Shown here: piece after piece, positions 6,684 to 14,010 of the stretch | Numbering within the stretch: position 1 is the first letter of the stretch | How the letters are laid out: each line of letters opens with the position of its first letter | Assembly (NCBI GenBank): GCA_023266795.1 | Contig: JAHFPI010000003.1 | Span: 1-25,692 of the forward strand | DNA: 25,692 nucleotides | Reading direction: 5' to 3' | Source: Rhodospirillales bacterium | GTDB lineage: Bacteria; Pseudomonadota; Alphaproteobacteria; Micavibrionales; UBA2020 | Program-made: the position numbers and the translations under genes | The notes under the pieces: generated by a model | What the model was told of the DNA's origin: nothing | What the model saw: only the letters and a program-made list of their open reading frames with translations | Database searches by the model: none

Positions 6684-7526
6684 ATGAAAATATTAAGCAA
6701 ATACAAGGGTATTGTTTACGCGCTGGTGGCCGGAGTGGTGCTTGCCTGCACTCCGGCGGCGGCAGCGGACGTCAATATCATCCTGCATAAAGCCTTGTAT
6801 GATTTCAGGCTGGTCTCTGCCGAAGCGGGGGCGGGTATCAACGGGGTCAAAGGTAAAATGTACTACGAACAGGATGCGACCTGCGACGCCTGGACGACGG
6901 AGCATCGTTTTAGCACGGAATACCAGTATGCCGAGCGTCCGGCGGTCAGCGATGCCAGCCATTATGTGGCCTTTGAATCCAAAAACCAGCAGCAGTTCAG
7001 CTTCAGCTCCGAACGTCAGGAGGACGGCGAAATGACGGAGCAGCTGCGCGGTTTCGTCGAAAAGGCGGCGGCGGGCGCTGCCAAAGCCATTTATACGCGT
7101 CCGGACGACATCAGTTACGACCTGCCCAAAGGGTATTTTTTGCCGACATCGCATACCATGGAAGTGATCCGCCGCGCGCGGGCGGGAGAGCACTTTTTCA
7201 GCGCCATATTGTTTGACGGCACGGATGCAGACGGGCCGGTGGAAGTCGGCACTTTCATCGGCAAGAAGCTGACGGCTGAAGAACTCAAAAAAATTTCCGC
7301 CGGCAATAAAAAAATAGATGTCACATTATTGATGTCAGACGCCTGGCATATCCGCATGGCAGTATTCCCGCTTAAAGATGCCGAAGAAAGCGCGCCGTCT
7401 TATGAAATGGAGATGATTCTGCACGATAATGGCATTGTCAGTCATGCGCTGGTCGATTATAAAACATTTGCTGTTGAACAAAACCTGACAGCCCTCGAGA
7501 AGCTGCCGTCAAAAAAATGCGATTAA
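6684..7526 (+). CDS. eipB: Periplasmic cell-envelope integrity protein EipB (DUF1849)
   Basis: DUF1849 proteins are alphaproteobacterial periplasmic beta-spiral proteins needed for envelope integrity in Brucella. This one has 280 residues, the family length. The N-terminal signal peptide (MKILSKYKGI, then a hydrophobic core) ends at PAAAA-DV. The mature part has exactly two cysteines, Cys67 (DATCDAW) and Cys279 (KKCD), matching the positions of the single disulfide known in EipB. WTTEHRF and YDLPKGYFLPTSHT also fit the family. The SD is weak (GGAA). Its stop codon lies inside the CtrA-type site before divK. Confidence 0.88.
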   Translation: MKILSKYKGIVYALVAGVVLACTPAAAADVNIILHKALYDFRLVSAEAGAGINGVKGKMYYEQDATCDAWTTEHRFSTEYQYAERPAVSDASHYVAFESKNQQQFSFSSERQEDGEMTEQLRGFVEKAAAGAAKAIYTRPDDISYDLPKGYFLPTSHTMEVIRRARAGEHFFSAILFDGTDADGPVEVGTFIGKKLTAEELKKISAGNKKIDVTLLMSDAWHIRMAVFPLKDAEESAPSYEMEMILHDNGIVSHALVDYKTFAVEQNLTALEKLPSKKCD

Positions 7527-7548
7527 CCTTTTATTAACAATTTTTTAA
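7523..7548 (+). promoter_or_regulatory. CtrA-binding array before divK: three TTAA in 11-bp steps
   Basis: TTAA occurs at 7523-7526, 7534-7537 and 7545-7548, each pair separated by exactly 7 bp. The first pair reads TTAACCTTTTATTAAC, a full match to TTAA-N7-TTAAC. divK is a known CtrA target in Caulobacter. The array lies 40-65 bp upstream of the divK ATG and overlaps the eipB stop. Confidence 0.85.
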
Positions 7549-7587
7549 TTGATTACCCGCTATAAGTAAGGGACAGGGGTGCACATA

Positions 7588-7971
7588 ATGAAAAACAAAG
7601 TTCTGATTGTCGAAGATAACGAACTGAACATGAAGCTGTTTGACGACCTGCTCAGTGCGCACGGTTACCAGACATTTAAAACCCGCGACGGCAGCCATGT
7701 TCTGGAATTAGCGCGGGAGCATAAGCCGGACCTGATCCTGATGGACATTCAATTGCCGGAAGTCTCCGGGCTGGAGGTCACGCAATGGCTGAAAGCGGAG
7801 AAAGACCTGAAACATATACCTGTTGTGGCGGTAACAGCCTTTGCCATGAAGGGGGATGAGGAGAAGATCCGTCAGGGCGGCTGCGAAGATTATATCTCCA
7901 AACCCATCTCTATCAGCGACTTTATGCAAGTGGTGCAAAAGTATCTGGATAGGTCCGTGTTGGCAGGATAG
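7588..7971 (+). CDS. divK: Single-domain response regulator DivK
   Basis: Polarity regulator that links the PleC and DivJ kinases to DivL-CckA-CtrA. It has 127 residues and is only a receiver domain. VLIVEDNELNMKLF carries the acidic pair, Asp53 in LILMDIQLPEVSG is the phospho-acceptor, and VVAVTAFAMKGDEEKIRQGGCEDYISKPI is very close to Caulobacter DivK as I remember it. I chose ATG 7588 because AGGGG precedes it by 8 bp; a GTG at 7579 is in frame but overlaps that SD. pleD follows after 27 bp. Confidence 0.97.
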   Translation: MKNKVLIVEDNELNMKLFDDLLSAHGYQTFKTRDGSHVLELAREHKPDLILMDIQLPEVSGLEVTQWLKAEKDLKHIPVVAVTAFAMKGDEEKIRQGGCEDYISKPISISDFMQVVQKYLDRSVLAG

Positions 7972-7976
7972 TATAG

Positions 7977-7994
7977 TGGAAAGGGGTATTTCCA
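7977..7994 (+). promoter_or_regulatory. Hairpin presenting the pleD ribosome-binding site in its loop
   Basis: TGGAAA-GGGGTA-TTTCCA is a perfect 6-bp stem whose loop holds the only SD-like GGGG for pleD, 12 bp before the ATG. It lies in the divK-pleD gap and could set the DivK:PleD translation ratio. Confidence 0.45.
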
Positions 7995-7998
7995 TTCC

Positions 7999-9447
7999 AT
8001 GACAGCCCGCATTCTGATTGTTGATGACATTTTTCCGAACGTTAAGCTGCTCGAAGCCAAATTGAGCGGCGAGTATTTCGACGTGATAACGGCGTTGAGC
8101 GGTCCGGATGGCATCCAGAAAGCGGAAACGATGAGTCCGGATCTGATCCTGCTGGATGTGATGATGCCGGGGATGGATGGCTTTGAAGTCTGCCAGCATC
8201 TGAAAAACAATCCCGCCACGTCGCATATCCCGATTGTGATGGTAACGGCGCTGACGGATGCGACCGACCGCGTTCGCGGGCTGGAGGCGGGAGCCGATGA
8301 TTTTCTGAGCAAACCGGTCAATGATGTGGCGCTGATGGCGCGGGTGCGCTCCCTCGTCAGGCTGAAGATGACGGTGGACGAATGGCGTATCCGTGAAAAT
8401 ACCGCCAGCCAGTTCGGGTTCATGCACAACAAGGGAACCATCCAGAGCGAACCTTCCGAAAGGGCTCGTGTGCTGGTGATCGAGGACAAGGCTTTTGAAA
8501 GCGAGAAGTTCGTCGAAACGCTGAAGCGCGACGATGATATCGTGACGCCGGTGCGTTCGGGGGAGCAGGGGATCGTCCTTGCACAACAGGAGGATTTTGA
8601 CATCATTACCGTCAGCCTCAACCTGACCAATGAGGACGGCCTCAGACTTTGCTCGCATCTGCGCTCGAATGAGCGCACCCGTTCCGTGCCGATCCTGGTT
8701 ATCGGCGAGGAAACGGATATGAAGCGTATCGCGCTGGGGCTGGAGATCGGCGCGCATGATTACATTTTACGCCCGATTGACAGGAACGAGCTGCTGGCGC
8801 GGGTGCGCACCCAGATCCGCCGCAAGCGCTATCAGGACCGGCTGCGGACAAACTATGAAATGAGCCTGTCCATGGCCCTGACCGACAGCCTGACAGGCCT
8901 TTATAACCGCCGCTACCTGATGGTGCATCTGGAGAAGCTGCTCAAGAAGAACACCGAAGTGAAAAAGGCGATGTGCGTCCTGATGCTCGACATTGATCAT
9001 TTCAAGAAGATCAATGACACGCATGGCCATGCCGTAGGGGACGAGGTATTAAAGATTTTTTCCGACCGCGTGATACAACGCCTGAGGAGTTTCGATCTGG
9101 TGGTGCGTATTGGCGGGGAAGAGTTTGTGGTCGTGCTGCCGGATATCAACATGGATATGGCGATTCAGGTGGCCGAACGCCTGCGCAAAGGCATTTGCAA
9201 CGAACCCTTCAAGGTCGGCACGCCGTCGGCGCCCATTGACCTGAATGTCAGCGTCAGCATCGGCGGGGTGATGATCGATATTGCCCAGGGAAATATTACG
9301 GTCGACCAGGTGCTGAAGCTTTCCGACGACGAGCTCTATAAAGCCAAGGAAACCGGGCGTAACCGCACTTACTTCGCGGGGCTGGGGCAGGTCAGCGTTT
9401 CCGACAAGCCTGTCAGCATGGAAGAGACGATCAAGAAAATGATCTAA
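7999..9447 (+). CDS. pleD: Response regulator diguanylate cyclase PleD (REC-REC-GGDEF)
   Basis: Makes cyclic di-GMP at the stalked pole when phosphorylated. It has 482 residues. REC1 spans about 4-120 with acidic pair Asp9/Asp10 and phospho-acceptor Asp53 (LILLDVMMPGMDG). REC2 (about 155-275) has Ser where the acceptor Asp should be (IITVSLNLTNEDG), so it is a degenerate adaptor domain, as in Caulobacter PleD. The GGDEF domain begins at DSLTGLYNRRY, with GGEEF at 372-376 and I-site RSFD at 363-366. The divK-pleD-rpmG order is conserved in alphaproteobacteria. A bidirectional terminator follows. Confidence 0.97.
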   Translation: MTARILIVDDIFPNVKLLEAKLSGEYFDVITALSGPDGIQKAETMSPDLILLDVMMPGMDGFEVCQHLKNNPATSHIPIVMVTALTDATDRVRGLEAGADDFLSKPVNDVALMARVRSLVRLKMTVDEWRIRENTASQFGFMHNKGTIQSEPSERARVLVIEDKAFESEKFVETLKRDDDIVTPVRSGEQGIVLAQQEDFDIITVSLNLTNEDGLRLCSHLRSNERTRSVPILVIGEETDMKRIALGLEIGAHDYILRPIDRNELLARVRTQIRRKRYQDRLRTNYEMSLSMALTDSLTGLYNRRYLMVHLEKLLKKNTEVKKAMCVLMLDIDHFKKINDTHGHAVGDEVLKIFSDRVIQRLRSFDLVVRIGGEEFVVVLPDINMDMAIQVAERLRKGICNEPFKVGTPSAPIDLNVSVSIGGVMIDIAQGNITVDQVLKLSDDELYKAKETGRNRTYFAGLGQVSVSDKPVSMEETIKKMI

Positions 9448-9452
9448 ATAAT

Positions 9453-9482
9453 AAAAGGGCGGAAACAATTTCCGCCCTTTTT
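9453..9482. terminator. Bidirectional terminator between pleD and rpmG
   Basis: AAAAGGGCGGAAA-CAA-TTTCCGCCCTTTT is a 13-bp perfect stem with a T-run on either strand, serving the convergent pleD and rpmG genes. Confidence 0.92.
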
Positions 9483-9505
9483 AATCTTTCACGACAGCGT
9501 GGAGG

Positions 9506-9676
9506 TTATTTCATTTTGCCTTCGACGAATTCGACGTGCGCCCGTTTTACCGGATCGTACTTTTTCAGTTTCAGCTTGTCCGTGGTGTTGCGGGAATTCT
9601 TCTGCGTGTAGTAGCAGTACCCCGTATCCGCCGAACTCTCCATTTTCACTGTAGCTCTGGGACCTTTTTTAGCCAT
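9506..9676 (-). CDS. rpmG: Large-subunit ribosomal protein bL33
   Basis: Ribosomal protein bL33, 56 residues, starting MAKKGPRATVKMESSADTG and containing KLKLKKYDPVKRAHVEF, which is diagnostic. It has a single cysteine, so it is the zinc-free (C-minus) form typical of proteobacteria. The start ATG follows AAGGA. A promoter on this strand is readable at 9722-9749. Confidence 0.96.
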   Translation of the reverse strand: MAKKGPRATVKMESSADTGYCYYTQKNSRNTTDKLKLKKYDPVKRAHVEFVEGKMK

Positions 9677-9721
9677 GACTATTTTCCTTAATAAATACGC
9701 AAATACTAAACTCAGGACGTG

Positions 9722-9749
9722 AAAATACCTTTTCGTTCCGTAAAGTCAA
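9722..9749 (-). promoter_or_regulatory. Promoter of rpmG
   Basis: On the minus strand: TTGACT (9749-9744), a 16-bp spacer, then TATTTT (9727-9722), about 45 bp before the rpmG ATG. Confidence 0.55.
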
Positions 9750-9789
9750 GGATAAACGTCAGAAACAGGTTCTTGGCTTTAGGGGGGCA

Positions 9790-9810
9790 TACCGTTAAGC
9801 TGTTACGGTA
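9790..9810. repeat. Inverted repeat upstream of the IalB-family gene
   Basis: TACCGT-N9-ACGGTA, next to TATAGT (9811-9816), which could be a -10 element. The arms would flank the promoter spacer. No clear -35 was found. Confidence 0.35.
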
Positions 9811-9836
9811 TATAGTGATTTTCTGGAGAAACGGCC

Positions 9837-10382
9837 ATTAAAACAACATTTTTTACCTTCCTCTGCCTTATTGTCCTTGCCGCTGCCCCTGCATTTGCGG
9901 ATGCCGCTCCGACGCTGATCGGCAGTTATGGCGGCTGGAAGGCCTACCAGTTCCCCGATAAAGACGGCAAGGTTTGCTTCATCATTGGCCAGCCAGAAAA
10001 ACAGGAAGGAAAATTCAAAAAGCGCGGGGATGTGTTTTTTTTCGTGACGCAGTGGTCCGGTGAAAAAGGTAAAAACGCCGTCAGTCTTTCCAATGGTTAT
10101 ACCTTCAAGCCCGGCAGTCCGGTCACGTTGAGTGTCGAGGAGGAAGAGTTTGACCTCTTCGTCCGGGAGGAAACGGCATGGACCAAAGATCAAGCGGAAG
10201 ATGACGCCCTGATAAAAGATCTTCGGGCAGGACATTCAATGATTGTCAAGGGAGTTTCCTCTCGTGGCACTGAAACGGCGGATACCTATAATCTTGACGG
10301 GATCACGGGAGCTTATAAGGCTATCACCAAAGAATGCAAGACGGAAAAGGCAAAGAAAAAAACTAAGGAGGAGGGCGAATGA
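9837..10382 (+). CDS. IalB-family (invasion-associated locus B) secreted protein, apparent ATT start
   Basis: Periplasmic or envelope protein of the IalB family, common in alphaproteobacteria; the biochemical role is unknown. From ATT 9837 the 181 residues begin with a clear signal peptide (KTTFFTFLCLIVLAAAPAFA-DA). The mature part matches the family: SYGGWKAYQF, KVCFIIGQP, FFVTQWSGEKGKNAVSLSNGY, ETAWTKDQAEDDALIKDL, MIVKGVSSRGTETADTYNL. The frame is closed upstream by TGA at 9816, and no ATG, GTG or TTG lies between that stop and the signal peptide. GGAG is 8 bp before the ATT, ideal spacing. So the start is ATT, or ATG was lost by one base change. A later GTG (10032) would delete the signal peptide and core. 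The stop overlaps the next gene (ATGA). Confidence 0.85.
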   Translation: MKTTFFTFLCLIVLAAAPAFADAAPTLIGSYGGWKAYQFPDKDGKVCFIIGQPEKQEGKFKKRGDVFFFVTQWSGEKGKNAVSLSNGYTFKPGSPVTLSVEEEEFDLFVREETAWTKDQAEDDALIKDLRAGHSMIVKGVSSRGTETADTYNLDGITGAYKAITKECKTEKAKKKTKEEGE

Positions 10383-10846
10383 AACATATTGAAACAAGCC
10401 GGCTGATTAATCTTTCCGGCGCTGCGGGGGCAGCCGAGATCAAGTGCAGCCTCGTTGAACGGCTGCGCGGGGCGTTTCATATCGAGACCGTAGGCGAAGG
10501 CGCTGAAAAATTCACGCTGACGGCCATGGGCAGGGACATTCCCTGCCACTGTATGCTGAATGTTCTCCTGAAGACCGATGGCCAGCGGGCGCGGCTTATT
10601 ATCGATGGCGGGGCAGAGATCAATTCCTCCACCAAGATATTTTATATCCTTGGCATCCTGGCGCTGCTCGTGCTCGGGCTGTTCCCCGGAATAATCAATA
10701 CCAGCCGTGGCGCCAGCGCGCTCGATTTTCTGGTGTTCCTGTTTCTCGGCATGTTCGTCCTTTATGACATGAACAAGAAACTGGCGGAGCCGGAGAAGTT
10801 GCTCGATCGTATCCTGCAGGCCGTGGCAACGGAATTCGGCGCCTGA
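10379..10846 (+). CDS. Unrecognised membrane protein with two TM segments
   Basis: 155 residues that I cannot assign. The N-terminal ~80 residues look soluble (LVERLRGAFHIETVGEGAEKF) with two cysteines in IPCHCML. Two hydrophobic segments follow, IFYILGILALLVLGLFPGII (about 87-106) and ALDFLVFLFLGMFVLYDM (about 113-130), and then a charged C-terminal helix. It overlaps the IalB-family gene by four bases, so the two are translationally coupled and may act together at the envelope. AAGGAGGAGG lies 6 bp before the ATG. A terminator follows. Confidence 0.8.
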   Translation: MKHIETSRLINLSGAAGAAEIKCSLVERLRGAFHIETVGEGAEKFTLTAMGRDIPCHCMLNVLLKTDGQRARLIIDGGAEINSSTKIFYILGILALLVLGLFPGIINTSRGASALDFLVFLFLGMFVLYDMNKKLAEPEKLLDRILQAVATEFGA

Positions 10847-10866
10847 AATTTTCGGGAGATTAAAAT

Positions 10867-10900
10867 AAAAAAAGGCCAACCCTGCGGTTGGCCTTTTTTG
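10867..10900. terminator. Bidirectional terminator
   Basis: AGGCCAACC-CTGC-GGTTGGCCT with A-run and T-run flanks (stem 10868-10881 / 10886-10899). It serves the rightward two-TM gene and the leftward 17 kDa lipoprotein gene. Confidence 0.92.
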
Positions 10901-10918
10901 TATCCGGCAATAGCGGAA

Positions 10919-11416
10919 TTAGTTTCTGACCGTCCAGGTGCCGTCGCCGTTCTGGCAGGCGGTTCCCGTTGCTGTTTCAGCTTGCCCGCCGACAAAGATG
11001 GCTTGCTTGAACTGACGGCATACACCGCCGGAAGCTGTCCTGCCCTCACGGATAGGCGTTACGGTTCCGCTGTGGCCTGATTCAGAATTGTTCCAGGTAA
11101 TGGTCTTGTTAAGCGGTGCGGAATATGCTTCCTCTACGGCCTGCTGGTGATAAGCCATATCGGCCTGATCGAGGGATTTTCCGATCGAGCTGCCGACAAA
11201 GGCGCCGAGCAGCGCACCCGCGCCGGTTGCCCAGAGCTGGCCGCCGCCATGACCCACTTTGGAGCCCAGAATGCCGCCGACAATCGCGCCGGCACCGGTG
11301 CCGACGGTTTGCTTGTTACCCATGCCCCACGGGTTACCCATGCCCGAGCCGTCTTGCGCGCAGGCGCCGAGAGCCAGGGTTGACATCAGGGCTAAAACCA
11401 AAATTTTCGTTTTCAT
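10919..11416 (-). CDS. 17 kDa surface antigen-type outer-membrane lipoprotein
   Basis: 165 residues. The lipoprotein signal peptide MKTKILVLALMSTLALGAC has lipobox LGAC with acylated Cys19. The central part is a glycine-zipper (2TM) domain: GTGAGAIVGGILGSKVG and ATGAGALLGAFVGSSIGKSLD. The C-terminal domain (TITWNNSESGHSGTVTPIREG, CRQF, ACQNGDGTWTV) is that of the rickettsial 17 kDa antigen family, with two cysteines. It is probably anchored in the outer membrane. The start is preceded by AAAGG. Other glycine-zipper lipoproteins are possible, but the C-terminus supports this family. Confidence 0.9.
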   Translation of the reverse strand: MKTKILVLALMSTLALGACAQDGSGMGNPWGMGNKQTVGTGAGAIVGGILGSKVGHGGGQLWATGAGALLGAFVGSSIGKSLDQADMAYHQQAVEEAYSAPLNKTITWNNSESGHSGTVTPIREGRTASGGVCRQFKQAIFVGGQAETATGTACQNGDGTWTVRN

Positions 11417-11497
11417 GTATTTCTGCCTTTCTTAAGGATATGAGTAATGTTATATAGATTCTCGAATTCTACCTTGATATATCTAGCACAAGTTTTG

Positions 11498-11525
11498 TTT
11501 ACAGCAACACAAACTTGGGTATAAT
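11498..11525 (+). promoter_or_regulatory. Promoter of pdxH
   Basis: TTTACA (11498-11503), a 16-bp spacer, then TATAAT (11520-11525). The predicted transcript starts about 17 bp before the pdxH ATG. Confidence 0.65.
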
Positions 11526-11549
11526 TTTTTGCAACAATCAGGAAGAATC

Positions 11550-12140
11550 ATGGAACTTAATCCTGCGCAGAATCCCGTCGAACTATTCAAGGAATGGATG
11601 GCGGAAGCCTATAAAACCGAGCCCAGCGACCCCGACGCCATGGCGTTGGCGACGACAGGGCAGGACGGGCAGCCCTCTGTGCGGATGGTATTGCTTAAGA
11701 GCGTCGAGCAAGACGGCTTCCGCTTCTACACAAATATGGAAAGCAGGAAGGGGCGGGAGATCGAAGCCAATTCACAGGTGGCCTTGTGCTTTCACTGGAA
11801 ATCACAGGCGCGGCAGGTGCGGGTCGAGGGCAAAGCCTCAATGATTCCGGCGCCGCTGGTGGATGTGTATTTTAAAACGCGCCATTATCTGAGCCGGTTG
11901 GGGGCCTGGGCGAGCCAGCAGTCGCGGCCGCTTGCCAGCCGTCAGGAGCTGGAGGACCGGGTGAAGGAATTTGAGCAGAAATTTCAGGGTCAGGAAATCC
12001 CCTGCCCGCCGCAGTGGGTGGGCTACCGCGTCGCTCCGCAGAAAATCGAGTTCTGGCAGGAGGGCAAGGGCCGCCTGCATGACCGTTTTTTATTCACGCG
12101 GCACGGAGAAGTCTGGACAATGGCGCGGCTGAATCCCTGA
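11550..12140 (+). CDS. pdxH: Pyridoxamine 5'-phosphate oxidase
   Basis: FMN-dependent oxidation of pyridoxine or pyridoxamine 5'-phosphate to pyridoxal 5'-phosphate; cytoplasmic. It has 196 residues from ATG 11550, preceded by AGGAAG; an in-frame TTG at 11529 lies too near the promoter. Signatures: MALATTGQDGQPSVRMVLLK, FYTNMESRKGREI (FMN phosphate site), WASQQS, WVGYRVAPQKIEFWQ and RLHDRFLF. htpG follows after 33 bp on the same strand, so the two may share a transcript. PLP from this step serves the cysteine desulfurase nearby, among many enzymes. Confidence 0.96.
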   Translation: MELNPAQNPVELFKEWMAEAYKTEPSDPDAMALATTGQDGQPSVRMVLLKSVEQDGFRFYTNMESRKGREIEANSQVALCFHWKSQARQVRVEGKASMIPAPLVDVYFKTRHYLSRLGAWASQQSRPLASRQELEDRVKEFEQKFQGQEIPCPPQWVGYRVAPQKIEFWQEGKGRLHDRFLFTRHGEVWTMARLNP

Positions 12141-12145
12141 GTGAG

Positions 12146-12173
12146 ATTTATTTTTATAAATGGAGAATGAACC
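12146..12173 (+). promoter_or_regulatory. Possible RNA thermometer in the htpG leader
   Basis: Two competing folds. Bases 12147-12155 (UUUAUUUUU) can pair with 12163-12171 (GAGAAUGAA) in nine pairs, three of them G-U, covering most of the SD (GGAGA, 12162-12166). Alternatively ATTTAT-TTTT-ATAAAT (12146-12161) forms an AU-only hairpin that leaves the SD free. A U-rich weak helix over the SD resembles fourU thermometers of heat-shock genes. The call is inferred from base pairing only. Confidence 0.4.
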
Positions 12174-14009
12174 ATGTCTGAACAACGCGCCTTTCAGGCC
12201 GAAGTCGGCCGCCTGCTGGATATTGTTGCCAATGCGCTTTACAGCGAGAAGGAAATTTTCCTCCGCGAACTGATTTCCAATGCCTCGGATGCCTGCGACC
12301 GCTTGCGCTATGAGGCTATCGCTAAGCCGGAGCTGATCAGCGGCGATTCCGAGCTGAAAATCCGCATTGCCTTCGATACCGGCGCCCGTACGCTGACCAT
12401 CAGCGACAACGGCATCGGCATGACGCAGGACGAGCTGATTAAAAACCTCGGCACCATCGCCCATTCCGGCACGCGTGAAATATTGAACAAGCTGGACGGT
12501 AATAAGAAAGACGTCAATCTCATCGGCCAGTTCGGCGTCGGGTTTTATTCGGCTTTTATGGTGGCGGATAAAGTCGAGGTCCTGAGCCGCAAGGCGGGTG
12601 AGGCAAAGGCGTGGCTCTGGGTGTCTGACGGCAAGGGCAGTTACACCGTCGGCGAACACCTGAAAGACAGCCGTGGCACGGAAATCACCCTGCACCTGAA
12701 AGACGCGGCAAGCGAATATCTGTTGGAAGAGCGCCTGAAGCAGGTCATCAAAAAATATTCCGACCATATCAGCTTTCCGATCATGCTGAACGGCGTGACG
12801 GTGAACAAGGCCTCGGCGCTGTGGATGCGGGCTAAAACGGACATCACGCCGGAGCAATACAAGGAATTTTACCATCACGTTTCCGGCGCGATGGCGATGG
12901 ATGCGCCGTGGCTGACGCTGCACTGGCGCGCCGAAGGATCGTTTGAATACAGCAATCTCCTGTTCATTCCCGGCATGAAACCGTTCGACCTCTACGATCC
13001 GCGTCGCCCTCACGGCGTGAAGCTCTACGTCAAGCGCGTGTTCATCACCGACGGGGTCGAGGGCCTGATTCCACCGTTCCTGCGTTTTCTCAAGGGTGTG
13101 GTCGACAGCGAGGACCTGCCGCTGAACATCAGCCGCGAAATGCTGCAGAACAATCCGATGATTCACAAGATGAGCGCGGCCATCACCCGCAAGGTGCTCG
13201 CCGAGCTGCAGGAAAAGGCGGAGAAAGAGCCGAAAGAATTCGAGCAATTCTGGGCGCTGTTCGGGCCGGTCGTGAAAGAGGGGCTTTATGACGCGCACAG
13301 CTACCGCGATGCGCTGTGCAAGGTGGCGCGGTTCTATTCAACCAAAGCGGCGGGGCTGACGTCCCTTGCGGATTACGTCAGCCGCATGAAATCCGGCCAG
13401 GAAAATATCTATTATCTTTCCGGCAGCGATGTGGCGTCGGCAAAAAACAGCCCGCAGCTCGAAGCATTCAAAGCCAAAGACATCGAAGTGCTGTTCATGA
13501 TCGATACCATCGATGAATTCTGGTTGCCGATTCAAGGGGACTTCGGCGGCAAGAAGTTCAAATCCGTCACCCGTGGCGACGCGGCATTACCCAAAGAGGA
13601 AAAGAAGCCGGAGGATAAGGCTGATCTGACGGAAAAACTGCTGGCGCGGCTAAAGGAAATCCTGTCCGGCGAAGTGAAGGACGTCTGCCTGTCCGAGCGG
13701 CTGGTGGACAGCCCTGTATGCCTTGTCGCGCCGGAAAGCGATGTGGACATCCACATGCAGCGGCTGCTGAAAAAGTCGCAGGGCTACGAGACGCTGCACC
13801 AGCATATTTTAGAAATAAACGGGCATCATCCGGTTATTTTAAAAATGAAGGATATGGTGGCAAATGATGCAGCAACGGAGACGCTGAGGGATACGGCCTT
13901 CCTGCTGCTCGATCAGGCGAAGATCATCGAGGGCGAACCTCTCAAGAATCCATCGGAGTTCGTCCGCCGCATGAGCCGTGCTATCGAGAAGGGGTTATTG
14001 GCAGGGTAG
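12174..14009 (+). CDS. htpG: Hsp90-type chaperone HtpG
   Basis: ATP-dependent cytosolic chaperone. It has 611 residues, slightly short of the ~620-640 common in the family but complete. The N-terminal GHKL ATPase domain has LRELISNASDACDRLR (Mg/ATP Asn), TISDNGIGMT, LGTIAHSGT and IGQFGVGFYSAFMVADKV. The middle domain has RRPHGVKLYVKRVFI and EDLPLNISREMLQNN, which carries the conserved Arg contacting ATP. The C-terminal dimerisation domain runs to the end. The start ATG follows GGAGA at 7 bp. The 3' end lies one base from the convergent small gene, with no terminator between them. Confidence 0.98.
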   Translation: MSEQRAFQAEVGRLLDIVANALYSEKEIFLRELISNASDACDRLRYEAIAKPELISGDSELKIRIAFDTGARTLTISDNGIGMTQDELIKNLGTIAHSGTREILNKLDGNKKDVNLIGQFGVGFYSAFMVADKVEVLSRKAGEAKAWLWVSDGKGSYTVGEHLKDSRGTEITLHLKDAASEYLLEERLKQVIKKYSDHISFPIMLNGVTVNKASALWMRAKTDITPEQYKEFYHHVSGAMAMDAPWLTLHWRAEGSFEYSNLLFIPGMKPFDLYDPRRPHGVKLYVKRVFITDGVEGLIPPFLRFLKGVVDSEDLPLNISREMLQNNPMIHKMSAAITRKVLAELQEKAEKEPKEFEQFWALFGPVVKEGLYDAHSYRDALCKVARFYSTKAAGLTSLADYVSRMKSGQENIYYLSGSDVASAKNSPQLEAFKAKDIEVLFMIDTIDEFWLPIQGDFGGKKFKSVTRGDAALPKEEKKPEDKADLTEKLLARLKEILSGEVKDVCLSERLVDSPVCLVAPESDVDIHMQRLLKKSQGYETLHQHILEINGHHPVILKMKDMVANDAATETLRDTAFLLLDQAKIIEGEPLKNPSEFVRRMSRAIEKGLLAG

Positions 14010-14010
14010 G

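Noticed and set aside
8463..8830. Loss-of-function in the second PleD receiver domain
   Set aside because: Ser replacing the acceptor Asp is expected; PleD REC2 is a degenerate adaptor in characterised homologues.
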